A stretch of 64,000 nucleotides of DNA, taken from assembly GCF_000002995.4 (NCBI RefSeq), contig NW_025062476.1:12544501-12608500 (forward strand), read 5' to 3'. Below the pieces are notes generated by a model that was given only the letters and a program-made list of their open reading frames with translations, did no database searches and was not told the origin of the DNA. Below, piece by piece: positions 27,401 to 39,800 of the stretch (its first letter is position 1; every line of letters begins with the position of its first letter). The position numbers and the translations under genes are program-made. This DNA is from Brugia malayi (lineage: Eukaryota; Nematoda; Chromadorea; Rhabditida; Onchocercidae).

Positions 27401-30400
27401 ATTAATCTAATTGATAATTTAATATTTTATTATAGAATATTATGCAAAATAAATTGCTAAAATTATATTTAAAAAAGAAAAATGAATATATTAAATTGAA
27501 AAAAAAAGAAGGAACAAATTAATAATTGAAATAAAGAAAAATAAAATTGAATTAAGTAATTTGATAAAAAGAAAAATTATCATACTGAAAAAATTTTATT
27601 AATTAAAATTTGAATAATTTTAGATTAAATAAAATTTTTTTTTTATTATTTTAGATTATAGTGCCAGAAGATGATCGACGTAATAGCACAAGATTATATA
27701 ATGGAAAAATAATTTCAGATTTATACACATTGTTTCCAAAGGTTTTCTTTTGTTTGTTTGTTTATTTATTTATTTATTTTTTTTGCTATCATAAAAATGA
27801 TTAAAAATTTTTGAAAAAATTTCAAAAGTTAATTCAACAAAATTTGATATATTAGAAATGAGAAATACAATAGATAGAAGAGTTAAATTAGTTTTTATTA
27901 ACATTTTTAAAATTTTTAAACTGATAAAATGAAAATTTTTATTATTATCATAAATTTTAGGCTTTTTTTTTAAAATCATACATTGTTTATTATTATAAAT
28001 TTATTTATTTTTTTTTTTTTTGTCATACAATTTTAGATTATTTTATTATGTTTAAAATGCATAATATTTTGGATTTTTTATTATTGTACAATTTTTTTCA
28101 TCATTATTACTAAAATTTATTATTTTTTAGATATTATTAAAATTTATAACTTTTTACATTTTTTTTTTTTATTATAAATTTTTTTTTAAAAAAAATTGTT
28201 ATTGTCTATTTGAGATGATTGATTGGTTAAATTTCTTTTATCAAATATCACCAAATTTAAAATTTTTTTATCACAAAATTTTTTATTACTATAAATTTTA
28301 GATTATTCTATTATCAAATATTTTTTCTATTATTTTTTTAAAATAAACTGTGATTATTATAATATTTTAGTTTTTTTTTTTTTTTTTTTTATTATTGTAT
28401 ATTCTTTTTCAATGTTATTATTATTATTATTGAATTTTTTAACTTTTCAGATTTTATTAAATTTTATAACTTTTTAGATTATTATTTTTTTTTTTAAAAA
28501 ATGTTTATTTTTGTATTTTAGATTGATTGGTTAAATTTCTTTTATCAAATATCACCAATATCAATTCATAATTTAATCAAAAATAATACACAAATAATTA
28601 TTGGCGAAGTTGATTATATGTACAATATTGCAACATTGATCAATAATAACAGCAATTATTTATTGGCAAATTATATTTTTTGGCGTATTGTACATTCGTG
28701 GGTGAAAATATTGGATGGACGATACGAAGATATCAAACATGTCATTTTCTAATCAATCAATAATCAATCAATCAATCAATAATCAATCGATCAATTTTGC
28801 ATTGTTTTATTAATATTTGAATTGATGCAATAATAGTAGTTTAAAGTTATAAAATTGAATTAGATAATATAGGTTAATATAATTTATAAAATAAAACTCT
28901 TTAGCAAGTAAGTTGAATTTTAAATTAAGTAAAAAGTGAAGAAGTGATTTTGAGGAAAAACAGATATTACATTTATTATTTTATAATTAGTTGAATTTTA
29001 AATCAAATCATTTATTACTTTGATTTGTAATTAGTTGAATTAAATATTATATTGTAGCATAGTTTATGGAATAAAGATTTAAGTAATAAGATTGAATTTT
29101 AAATTAAGTTAAATTAATTTAAAAAAAAAAAGACAAGTGGTAATTATTTCAGATGCTAGTAGTAATAGATATTAAATTTAATTTAGACTACATAAAATTG
29201 AATAAAATAATGTGTTAAAATATAATCAATGCATTATGATTTAACAAATAGAATAAATTTTAAATTGAGTTAAAAAAAAAAAAAATGATTTTGAAAAATA
29301 TAAGTGCCAGTTGTACCACATCACTTATTATTACTTTATATTTTGATAATACTAATATTGGATTCAATTTAAACCATATGAAATTGAATTAAATTATGAT
29401 AATTAATAAGATATTGAATTAAATAATATATAATAGTATAATTTACAAATTAAAAATTTGACAAATAACAGAAATAATCAATTCATATTTTCAATTATGT
29501 TAAAAAAAAAAAAATAATTTCGAAAAGGATAAATATAAATTTGAATAAATGCGAAACGTTTTTGAAAGATTATAGGAAGATTAATAATGAAAAAAATGAA
29601 ATTTTTCTTTCAATTAAATTATTTAAAAAAAAAAATGAAAAAATTTTTTTTATTTATTTAATAAAACTAATGGATTACATAGAAATTTTTAGTGTGTATC
29701 ATTCTCTTTTCAATTTAAAATATTTTTTATTCAAAAAAAAAAAAAAAAAAAAAATAATTTGAAATATTTGTTTATTAAAAAAAAAAAAAACTTAAAATAT
29801 TTCTAGGTTTTTCTACGGGTAATGACTGGTCAACAAACTAAATCGCCACGTTGGAAAGAATGTGCGCAAGTGACGATAGGTTTATTACCGCTAGCTGGTG
29901 GAGCGCTTTATGTTCGAGAACATTTTGATTCAACTGATAAACAAGAAGCTTTGGTTAAAAAAAAAAAAATTTCTTTTTTTTTTTCAAATTTAAATTTTAT
30001 TTTAATTTGAAATTATTTCAAATAGTTTCTTTGTTGTCCAAATTGTCCCTTTTTTTTTTTTCAATTTAGTGTTAAATTAATGATTGTGGCTGTTTTCTTC
30101 TCTTTAATTTATTTTGTCAAATTTGGAAAATTTAATTTTTCCATAAATTTTAAACAATTTTAATGCTTTTTTCTGATTCAGTTCAGTTTTTCTTTTGATT
30201 TTCTAATTCATTAACAATTATTAGTTGTAATTTATTCATTTTTCGTTTTTCTCTCTCTTTTTTTTTTTTTTGTATAATTTTTCTTTCAAATTTTTAAATT
30301 AAACTTCTGGAAATTGTAGAAAAATTAGAAATTTATAATTTTAAAATTTGTAATATAATAAATGAAATGTGCTAACTTGTACTGCAATCATTTTAATTTA

Positions 30401-33400
30401 ATTAAAATAATTGTTGTGAAAATTTTGCAGAAAATGATTGCAAATCTTCAAGAAGCATTCAAAGAGCTTGTTGATGAAAGTGATTGGATGGATGAGGAAA
30501 CGAAAAAAGTTGCTATTGAAAAGGTTTCAGTTTTATTTTAAATTTCTGCCAATATTATTTTTTTAAATAATGCGTAGAACTATTTAATTATTGAGCAAAT
30601 TAAGTAAATTAGAGTTTTAGTAAGTAACTCGATAAATAATTACATAAGTAACTGATAATATTTGTTAATACGATAATATATTAATAAGTGTATTAGTAAG
30701 TAAATCGATAAAGAAATAATAAGTAAATGGTAATATTTGTTATTTTGATAATATATTAATAAATATTAGTAAGTAAATCGATAAACAAATATATATGTAA
30801 ACGATAATATTTGTTAATATAATAAGTAAATCAGTAAACAAGTATATAAGTAAATGGTAATATTTGCTTAATTGATAATATATTAATAAATATTAGTAAG
30901 TAAATCGATAAACAAGTACATAAGTAAGTGACAATATTTGTTAATATGATAAGTAAATCAATAAACAAGTATATAAGTAAATGGTAATATTTGCTTATTT
31001 GATAATATATTAATAAATATTAGTAAGTAAATCGATAAACAAGTACATAAGTAAGTGACAATATTTGTTAATATGATAATATAAAGTAAAACTATGATAC
31101 AAAAGGAAAAAAAAAAAAAAGTAACGTTTTCTTTTTTTTTTGCTATAAATTTATGAAACTATAATAAAATATTAAATTTTGATAAATAAATGATTTAAAA
31201 AAAAAAAAGAACAAAGAACACAAAAAGTATATTTGTTAATATAATAACTTCAATATCTAATTATTTTTATTAAATAATAGATATAATACATTCATCAAAT
31301 TATCAAAAAAGAAAGTAAAAAATAATAATTTCTAAGGATATGTTTATTTCATTACAGTATACTCAAATAAGAGAAAAAAAAATTATTTAATTTATTATAT
31401 GAAAAGTTAAAAATTATATTTCAGGCAGTAAGTATGATTAATAATATTGGTTATCCTGATTTTATCAATAACTATACAGCACTTGATAAACATTATGAAA
31501 AAGTATGTTTTTTTATTATTACTTTTTTTTTTTTTTTTTTTTTAAATAAAAACTTTGCTTTTTCATTTCAATTTTTATAATTAATTTTTAGTAAATCTTT
31601 ACTAATTCTATTCAAACATTAATTTTAATTATTATTATTATTATTAATAATATCTATAATAAATCATGGGAATAAATAAAACTATCAAGTGAAAAAAAAA
31701 AAAAAAACAAACAAACAAACAAAATATTGATTAAATAATTTATTTGTTTTTTTTTTTTTTTTTTAAACTATCAATTAATTAATTTATTCATAATTTTATT
31801 TTTGTTTTCTTCAAATTTTAAAAGACTAAAAAGAAATGAAACTTTGTTATTTGAATATTAATTTGGATAAAAATTGTATTTATAATTAAATAAAAAATAT
31901 TTTACAGTTAAATTTTACAAGTGATGATTCATACTTCGATTTACTAAGAAAGGTACTTATGTGGTCACAAGAAAAAGAATTTTTACGAATGAAAGAACCA
32001 TTTGATAAGCGTGAATTTGAAGTAAGTCCAGCAGTTGTCAATGCATTCTATTCACCAGAAAAGAATGCCTTAAGTAAGTTATTACTTTTAACTTTCACTT
32101 TTTCTTTTTTTTTTCGATAAATATTTATAATTATTTATTAAATATACATTAATTAATATTATTTATTTTAGAAAATATAATTTAAACTAAATTTTAAAAG
32201 ATTTTATTTGTTTGTTTGTTTGTTTTTTTTTTAAAAAAAAACGAATCAATATTATATATTTTAGCATTTCCTGCAGGAATTCTCAAACCACCATTCTTTA
32301 GTGGTACATATCCAAAGTTTGTTTATTTATATGTTTGTTTACAATTTTAAATATTAATTAAGATGAATAAATTTTATTTTTCCTTTCAGTTTATTTGAAT
32401 TTTTATACTATCAAAAAAGTAAAATTTGCACAGTTTTTTTTTTTTTTTTTCTTTTTCTTTTAGAACTCAAAATTTAAATGCGATGAAATTTTAACAGATT
32501 TTAAAATTTGATGAACGATTAGAAAAAAAAAAAAAAAAAAGTTTTTTTGTAGAATGGTAAATTATGGTGCAATAGGTGCAGTAATAGGACATGAAGTTAC
32601 ACATGGATTTGATGATCAAGGTAAGTAATTACATTTTTGTTTTTTTTTTAAAATCTTTCAATTTATTTTTCTTAATTCTTAAAATTACACAATTTTATTT
32701 TCTCTGATTTTTTTTTGCTTTTTTTTGAATTTTTTAAATAATTGAAATCATTATTTTAATTAATTTTAATCAATCATTTTCTTTAAAAATTAAATAAATA
32801 AAAAAAAATGATAAAAAAAAAAAAAAACTTTTTTTTTTTTGTTATTTAAAATATTTAGGAAGTCAATATGATAAAGATGGTAATTTATTAAATTGGTGGA
32901 ATGTTGATTCATATAATGGTTTTGCTAAACGAAAAGAATGTATTATTAATCAATACAGCTCATATGTGGTACCAAATACTGATTATAAGGTAAAAAACAA
33001 ATAAATAAACCACTTACGTACGTTGTGTACTTGACGCATTTCACGTTTATGCACGTATTTTTTTTGCTAAAAATGCAATTATTATTGGTTTACTTTTCAT
33101 TTGCTTTTTTTTTTTTTTTTTTGAAATAATTCTGTTAATATTTTCTTTTGGATGCCATCAATTTATTCATATACTTAATATTAATATTAAATGTTAATTA
33201 TATTTAAAAAAAAAAAGAATTAAGGTAAGAATAATTTGTTAAAATTTCATTGAGTAAAGAATTGAAAATTGTTAAATTATAATTTTATCTAATTTTTTTC
33301 TTTTTTTTTTTCTTCTTGGATTATTTAATTTCAAATTTGATTCATTTTAGGTTAATGGTAAACTTACACAAGGTGAAAATATAGCTGATAATGGTGGCGT

Positions 33401-34180
33401 AAAAGAAGCTTACAGAGTATGCTTCAAATATTTGCTATTAAAAAAATCTTAAAATTACTAATTAAAAAGTTATTTTATAGATATTATAAGTTTAAATAGA
33501 ATTATCAGTCATTTATTATTATTATTAATCAATTTGATAGTATTATCTATAATTAATTAATCAATTAATTTATTACAAATAATTGCAATTAAATATTAAA
33601 TTTAATGTTTTTTTATAGACAAAAATGCAATTAAGACTTTATGAAGTATTCAGATTGTTCATATTAATATATAAGAATTTTAAAATTTTTTCGTTTTTTT
33701 TTTTTTTTTTTGAAATAAAAATAATACAATATTTTAGGCTTATAGAAAATATATTAAACAATTAGGTCATGAAGAACCACATTTGCCAGGTTTTCAAAAT
33801 TTTTCCAATGATCAAATATTTTTCCTATCGTACGCTCACGTATGTTTTGCATATTTTTTTAAAATAATTTAATAAAATTTTTTTCTTCATGTCAAATAAT
33901 AAATATGTATGATTTGAGTGGTAATTTTAATTTGTTATTTTATTTAATTTTAATTTAATTTAATTTTTTTTTTTTTAATTCTCCTATTTATTTTTAAATT
34001 TAGTTTTGGTGTGGACATAAGAAGGAAGCAGCAGCATTGCAACAAGTACTTATTGATGAGCATAGTCCTGAGGTATTTCGGGTTATCGGAGTCCTATCAA
34101 ATTTACCCGAATTCAGTAAAGCATATAATTGCCCACAGGGTAGCCAATTGAATCCATTAAAGCGTTGCACAGTTTGGTAA
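15477..34180 (+). CDS. neprilysin-like M13 zinc metallopeptidase, type II membrane protein
   Basis: M13 ectopeptidases cleave small extracellular peptides. I assembled 20 exons, all phases consistent, coding 832 aa: 15477-15598, 19231-19333, 21523-21637, 22619-22728, 24042-24192, 24677-24782, 25384-25582, 26633-26839, 27655-27741, 28522-28740, 29807-29953, 30431-30523, 31425-31502, 31908-32073, 32265-32316, 32553-32620, 32859-32989, 33351-33416, 33738-33839, 34004-34180. A cytoplasmic tail of about 85 residues precedes a hydrophobic anchor (about 86-108); the domain opens with [15 protein letters not shown]. Active-site elements: NAFY (about 624-627), HEVTH zinc motif (about 665-669), GENIAD with the third zinc ligand Glu (about 727), and the family C-terminus CTVW. 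An in-frame TAA precedes the ATG. The tail is longer than that of vertebrate neprilysin, and exon 7 encodes an Asn run. Several donors are weak (GTCATT at 28741, GTTTGT at 25583 and 32317). The closest paralogue within the large nematode nep family cannot be assigned. Confidence 0.93.
15684..16050. repeat. two diverged tandem copies in neprilysin intron 1
   Basis: About 15684-15829 and 15863-16048 share a recognisable order of elements (TTCATTTTAAAT, CATAAATATAT, TTAGTTATTT-like, CAATTCTTTA, ATTTATAA, AATGATAAAAT, ATAATTATTTG). They differ by substitutions and by an insertion in the second copy. Confidence 0.6.
19878..19958. repeat. (CA)n microsatellite in neprilysin intron 2
   Basis: Interrupted CA and ACATACACACAGACA repeats, about 80 bp. 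Confidence 0.9.
20292..20354. promoter_or_regulatory. duplicated CACGTG E-box cluster in neprilysin intron 2
   Basis: Two exact 25-bp direct repeats each carry TTTGTCACGTGTAAATCAG, placing CACGTG at 20304-20309 and 20329-20334. TTTCACGTCA follows directly at about 20347. CACGTG is the palindromic target of bHLH factors such as Myc/Max or HLH-30/TFEB types. A regulatory role is inferred only from the motif and its duplication in otherwise motif-poor AT sequence. Confidence 0.3.
21643..21998. repeat. about 53-bp minisatellite in neprilysin intron 3
   Basis: About seven degenerate tandem units built on AATAATTTCTTCAGTTATTT, ATCATTTAAGTAAATCATTT and AATCAGTTCA. It begins directly after the donor of exon 3. 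Confidence 0.8.
23215..23279. repeat. 24-bp perfect inverted repeat (hairpin) in neprilysin intron 4
   Basis: Arm 1 (23215-23238, starting AATTTTAATCAG) and arm 2 (23256-23279, ending CTGATTAAAATT) are exact reverse complements, leaving a 17-nt loop. Inside the loop a G-U pair and an A-U pair could extend the stem. In the intron RNA this gives a hairpin of about 65 nt. Confidence 0.75.
28130..28558. repeat. duplicated intron-exon junction at neprilysin exon 10
   Basis: Bases 28217-28254 are identical over 38 nt to 28521-28558, the start of exon 10 plus the last intron base. The homology extends left through a poly-T and ATTTATAACTTTTTA-like stretch in both copies (about 28135-28216 against 28448-28520). 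The upstream copy lacks the TTTTAG acceptor and runs into a stop after about 28 codons, so it is a decayed partial exon. Confidence 0.8.
30600..31085. repeat. degenerate minisatellite in neprilysin intron 12
   Basis: Repeated blocks of AGTAAATCGATAAACAAGTA, ATAAGTAAATG and ATATTTGTTAATATGATAAT. Two block types partly alternate, giving a higher-order pattern of roughly 110-120 bp. Confidence 0.75.
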
Positions 34181-34181
34181 T

Positions 34182-34470
34182 GATAATAATAATATTAATA
34201 TAATAATGATAATAATAATAATTAGTAATGATAGTGAATAATAAAAACAATAGTAATGATGATAATGATAACATTAATAATTAATGATAATAATCATAAC
34301 AATAATATTAATAACAATAAAAGTAATAATGGTAATAATAATGATAACAATAACAATAGTAATAATATAGTGATAATAATAATGCAGATAATAGGAATGG
34401 TAACAATAATACTAATAATAATAATAATGATAATGAGAATAATAATGATACTAATTACAATGATATCAAA
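34182..34470. repeat. (AAT/GAT)n tract after the neprilysin stop codon
   Basis: About 290 bp of interrupted AAT and GAT triplets starting 2 nt after TAA. It includes AATAAA at 34240-34245, a possible poly(A) signal that is not distinctive in this context. Confidence 0.85.
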
Positions 34471-36759
34471 TTAATAAATAATAGATCAATAAGCAACAAT
34501 TGAGGAAGCGGATAAAATAGTAATTAATGCTAGAGGAATGACAAAAAAAAGAAAAATTGCAAGGACAATAAGAAAATTAAATAGCATTAAACAGTGATAA
34601 TATTATAGGACAATGAATATTCATAAATTGTAATTTAACTTAACTATAAGATTAGTTTACCAGCAATTTGTTAATGATAATATTATTTAAAATAACAATT
34701 AATTTATAACGATCTCATTTGGAATTGTCTCGCATATAAATTATCATTTTTTTTTTTTTCTTGGAAAAGTTGAAAAATTTTTTAAATTGTTACGATAAAA
34801 TATCAAATATAACAAAAAGCTAATAAAAGATTTAGGTATGTAATACTTAATTTAACTAAAGATTGTTCCACATTACTTTTAAAAAGAAATATCTTTTTTT
34901 TTTTTTTTTTTTTTTTAAAAAAAAAAGTAACTCACAAATAAATATTATTAAATTAAAAATTTCATTAGCAGTAATAACAATTCAATTTAATTAGAAATGC
35001 CTCTTCTATTAAACTATTATTAGTCATAAGAGACAATTCTAATTTTTTTTTTTTTTTTTGATAATAATTTTTATATTCTTTACATATGTTTCATTATCAC
35101 TCCTTTTAAATGATAATTATTTATGAAGCTAATAATTTTGCACATTTTTAATGAGCTTTAAACTTTGACTTCTTAAAAAGACAAGAAAGATTATTAATAA
35201 ATTTAGAACATTCAGGACAAAAAAAAAAGTTAATTCGAATTTGAATTCTAATCTAATTTGCTTTGATTAATCAATCAGAAAAAGCAAAATTGATTAGAGT
35301 GATTAGTTATAAGATCAATTATGCTTTTAATATATTTATTTGTTATTAAATTAATGTGATGTAACAATTAAAGCAAAACTGTGCTCTTTTAATTCGTTTT
35401 TTTTTTTTTTTTAATTTCTGTTTCATAAATTTATTTAACTTTATGAATTCATATATAAATTTTGTCTCATGTGTTAAAAATTGAAAAAAAAAAAATTACA
35501 ATCTTATTGTCTTGAATTCTTCTTTATCATTAATAATTTTTGTAAATTGTATCAATTTATTTGTTAAAAACTTTGATAGTATGACAAAAATGCTACCGTA
35601 TGAATAATTAACAATTAATTAAATACACAGCAAATTAAAGCTAATTATTTTAACATGGATGAATGATTTAATGTAAAAATTAATGAAATTTATTACTTAA
35701 GTAAAATTTAAACTTTTAAATATGCTTATTGCTTAAGTAAAACTAAATTTTAGCTTACTGTTATCCTTTTTTTTAATGATTATCGCAGCAATTATGGCAG
35801 AAATGAGAAGATAACAATTAGTAAAAGAAAGTTTTTGCAAAATGTACAATTATTAATAATTTAATAAGCTAATTGAATTAAAAGTAATTATAAGATTTAA
35901 AAGACATTTAGCTAAGTTTTGAAACTATCATACTTCTAATTTCAAACATAATTTAAAAGCACTGATATAAACCTAAAATTTTATTATCTTCAAATGAGTC
36001 TTAACACATGCATTTGTGATGTAGTATTAAATTTTAATTTATAAATTCATAAAAAAATTCCATACGTAAATATTTTATTATATTACTTTAAGAATTCTTG
36101 GTAAGAATGCAAAGACAAAAATTAAATATGCTAAAGAAAAATGAAAATTATAGCAAATAATTATAATAGCAAAGTAATCAATTAACTTCTAAATAATTTT
36201 GCAATAATACAAAGATAGGATAAATTCGTTTTTCTTTTTTTGCATATTCTATTTGAATATTAATAAGTCATTTGATATTTTTTTATATACTTTTTCTTTT
36301 GATTTTATATACATACAAGTGATAACAGGTATAGACGAAACTTTCAATAGAAATGATAATATGGAGTATCTATCCATTTATGCATTAATAATTTTCCACA
36401 AAACTTCTCAATTTTACATTTTTTTTTTTCTTTCAATTTTTCTTTCAACATAAAATATTATTTAAAAATTACTGAACAACTGTTATGTATTATATAATCA
36501 AAGTTATACAATCATATATACATTTTAATGCAATAAAAATATTTAAACAAAAGTGTCAACTATTATTATTTCAACAAATCTTACAAGTTTCAAATAAGAC
36601 AACATAGGTAATAATCATCATCAAATGGATCAAACTATCCGTAGTTTATTTGAATGAAAAAAAAAAAAAAAAAAATCAGAAACAAATTAAAACATTAGAA
36701 ATGGACAAAATTTTTTTAAAAATATATGATGAAAAAAATTACGACAACAATATCACAAC

Positions 36760-36765
36760 TTTATT
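36760..36765 (-). terminator. candidate poly(A) signal of the SNAPC1-like gene
   Basis: TTTATT on the plus strand (AATAAA on the transcript) lies about 60 nt after the TGA stop, a typical distance for a short nematode 3'UTR. Confidence 0.5.
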
Positions 36766-36825
36766 GCATCAGTAAAAATTAGCATAAAAAAGATCACTGA
36801 TATGGAATGTTCTTTTCGATTATTA

Positions 36826-39800
36826 TCAGTCATTTTTTTCGTGAACTTTCTGAAGCTTTTCCAACAATCGATCAGCAATCCTTTCTTTCTTCGAATTTTC
36901 GATTTCTGGAAGAAAATATGGACTGAATAGGCTTCCAAAGTAAGTTGTTTATATCAAATAATAATAATAATAATACAATATTCAAATTAACCTCTTTCTT
37001 CTTGACTCAAAGCTGCAACACTTTGCCCGAGATCATGAGTTAATTCAGCAAGTGACATTTCCGAAATACTCAATTTACTTCTAAAACAGGAAAAAAATAA
37101 CACTGAAAATTAACTGATAGTTGATCTCGATAATTAGATATTTTCACTTTTAACTAATAAATTATCACCAACAAATAGCGATATTTGCACATTCATAAAA
37201 AAGTCAAGTAAAATATTATCATAATGACCAAAGAATTTAATTTCCTTGCTTTTATCGTTGTTGGTACAATATTTAATGGACTAATCTTTTAGTGCATTAT
37301 AAATGATTTGAAAATGCATAACAAATGTTAGCTAATATTTGATTTTAAAAATTACAATCTTTTATGCAAAGAAGAAAAAAAATAAAAAAGAACGAAACAA
37401 AACTTTGCCATACCTTCCTCTCTTTCTTCCACCCAATCCTTTCTTTGTTACTTTTAATGACTTGTTCAATTTTTTACTTGATCCATTCTGAAATATTTTA
37501 ATGTCACAAAATATTCACCATTCGCTTTTCTCATATCTCTTTGCTTTCTGTGTTATCCTAATGCGTTATTTCTTTGTTTTGGTTAGAAGAGAATTGCTCA
37601 ATTGGTAATTTCTCTTTTTTTTTTTTTTTTTTCAAATCAATCATTCTTCTAAAACTGTCGCCTCTTTTGCCTTAATGTATATTTTCAGACATCAGTTATG
37701 TTATTACTCAGGTAAATTTGATATCCTCTTATTTTTTATTAATGCAATCCTACTCCTTTCAATTAATCTCTTCTCAAATCATGGTCATATTTATCTATCG
37801 TTTTCCTAATATCATCTTATTATCATCATCTTATCATTGAATGATTCTAATCAAAATTAAAACAAAATCATCTTCATAAAATGCAACAACAAATCGCAGA
37901 TAATAATTACCATCAATACCAATACCATAAGCTTCTAATATTCACAATTCATTTTAAATCATCATTTCAACTTTAACTATTAGTTATCCATCATAATATA
38001 TCAATAACTTACTACTTCAGTCGATGATCCACTTTCATTTAACTGTTTTTTTCCAGAAAATAACAAAACATCATCCATATCCTCACCTTCCATACTTTTT
38101 TCAGATTCACCTGCTGAGTAACGACGTCTCAGAGTTTTCAGCATCTAAAACAGAACTATTCTCATCACAATGTTACTTTTTTAAACTATTTATTTCCCTT
38201 TAAGTCTCTGTTTATTTTGTAGTATTTTAAAAATAATCTCAATTAGCTAGCTAATATATAAAGTATTCTTCAACCTACTTAAGCTTCCACATAAATGTTC
38301 CCTTAAGTTCCAAGTTATAATAAAATGATTGTAAATCAACTGAAGATCTAATAAAAATGCATAATACTTTTTTTTTTTGTGACAAATAACTAAATCAGTT
38401 AATTAGGTAAATTAATCAATAAAGTAAATAAATTAAACAAACAAGTAAGCAATACTTGAATAAATTACATAAATAAATGAACGAATAAATAAATAAATAA
38501 TTAGTTGAATGAATAAATAAATAAATAAGACACCTGTGATGCAGATATCATATTTTGCTCTTGTTCCGTTTCACTATTTGTTGATGAAACCGATGGATCC
38601 ACAAGATATCGACGATGTCGAGCATGAACTATATGCGATTTATAAGCTTTCTCTTTAATTGCTGAGCGAAAGCGACCCTATGAATGAATACAAAATAAAT
38701 AAAATAAAAAAAAAAAAAAGAATATAAAAATTTCATATACACTAAATTAGACAATCGTATCCTACCGAATTTTGACGAGGTGCTTTTTTCGGCGATGTAT
38801 CTGCTTCCATTTCTGTTCCCGTACTTTTTAAAATACTGTAAAACATATCAAAGTAATTAAAACTGTTAATCATTACAAGTCATACTAAACATATGGTATA
38901 AAACTGATATCAAAGATTAGCAACAGTCTAAAAAGGAAAAAAGAAAACGTAAATCTTCATTAAAAGGTTGATACTATTCACTTATAAATCCTCATCAAGA
39001 TTTGTAGTAAATCACAAAAAAAGTGATATTTTATAGGATTAGAAACTTGTTTCGAATTTCAACGAGTTAAAATATGCTTCACGATACTAGAAAAGATGAA
39101 GTGTAAAAAAAAACTCAATCAACAAACAATAACTAATAAAAGAGAAAATTAAATTGAAACTAGGCCATTCCGAAAAAATTATAAAAATCAAATTAACTGA
39201 GGAAAAAAAAAAAAAAAAAAAAAAACCTACTCGTTGTAAATTTCTGATACTGTTGTTTGCACTAAGTTTATATTTAAATCGACCGGAAGATTGACTTTTT
39301 CTTTCGCAGCCAAATAACTGAAAAACTGATTTACTACCAGCTGAATTAATAAATTAGCAAAGAATACACTGAATGTTTTGCATAAAAGTAATATGTTAGA
39401 TTTATAAATTTTTATTTTTTCTATAATTTTTATTCCAAACCATTTCATACTTTTTTCTTTCTTCTCTAAAATATTATTTATGTCAAAATTTCTTACCAAC
39501 AACAATAAAACAAACCGTTTGCAAATGATATCTGCTTGCGTGAGTACAATATCATCACCAAGTGCTTTCAAAAAACTATGTTCTTGCAATTCCGTTTCAT
39601 CTAAACCACCTTCATCTAATTCTCTTAGATCAAAACGACGATGAAGTAATGGATTATGCTGAAAATTATTCAAATCCAAAGAAATCAGAAAGAAATGAAT
39701 CATTCTATATAAGCTGAATAAACCACTGTTTTCAACCTAATGTCAATTTATTATTCAGTTTAAGATTTGGATAGGTTAGATATTTAGATTGCAATTAGAG

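Larger units (their letters stand above)
34181..36825. other. intergenic region between convergent neprilysin and SNAPC1 genes
   Basis: It begins with a (AAT/GAT)n tract at 34182-34470 directly after the neprilysin stop, probably in the 3'UTR. Long A and T runs and unstructured AT-rich sequence follow. No coding exon was recognised. Both flanking genes end here, so it holds two 3' ends and no expected promoter. Confidence 0.6.

Noticed and set aside
33619..33655. Possible extra exon (TTATAG followed by an open stretch) between neprilysin exons 18 and 19
   Set aside because: Joining exon 18 directly to exon 19 gives EAYRAYRKYI, matching the family without a gap.
34256..34474. Asn/Ile-rich open frame
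   Set aside because: It is the (AAT/GAT)n tract after the neprilysin stop codon.
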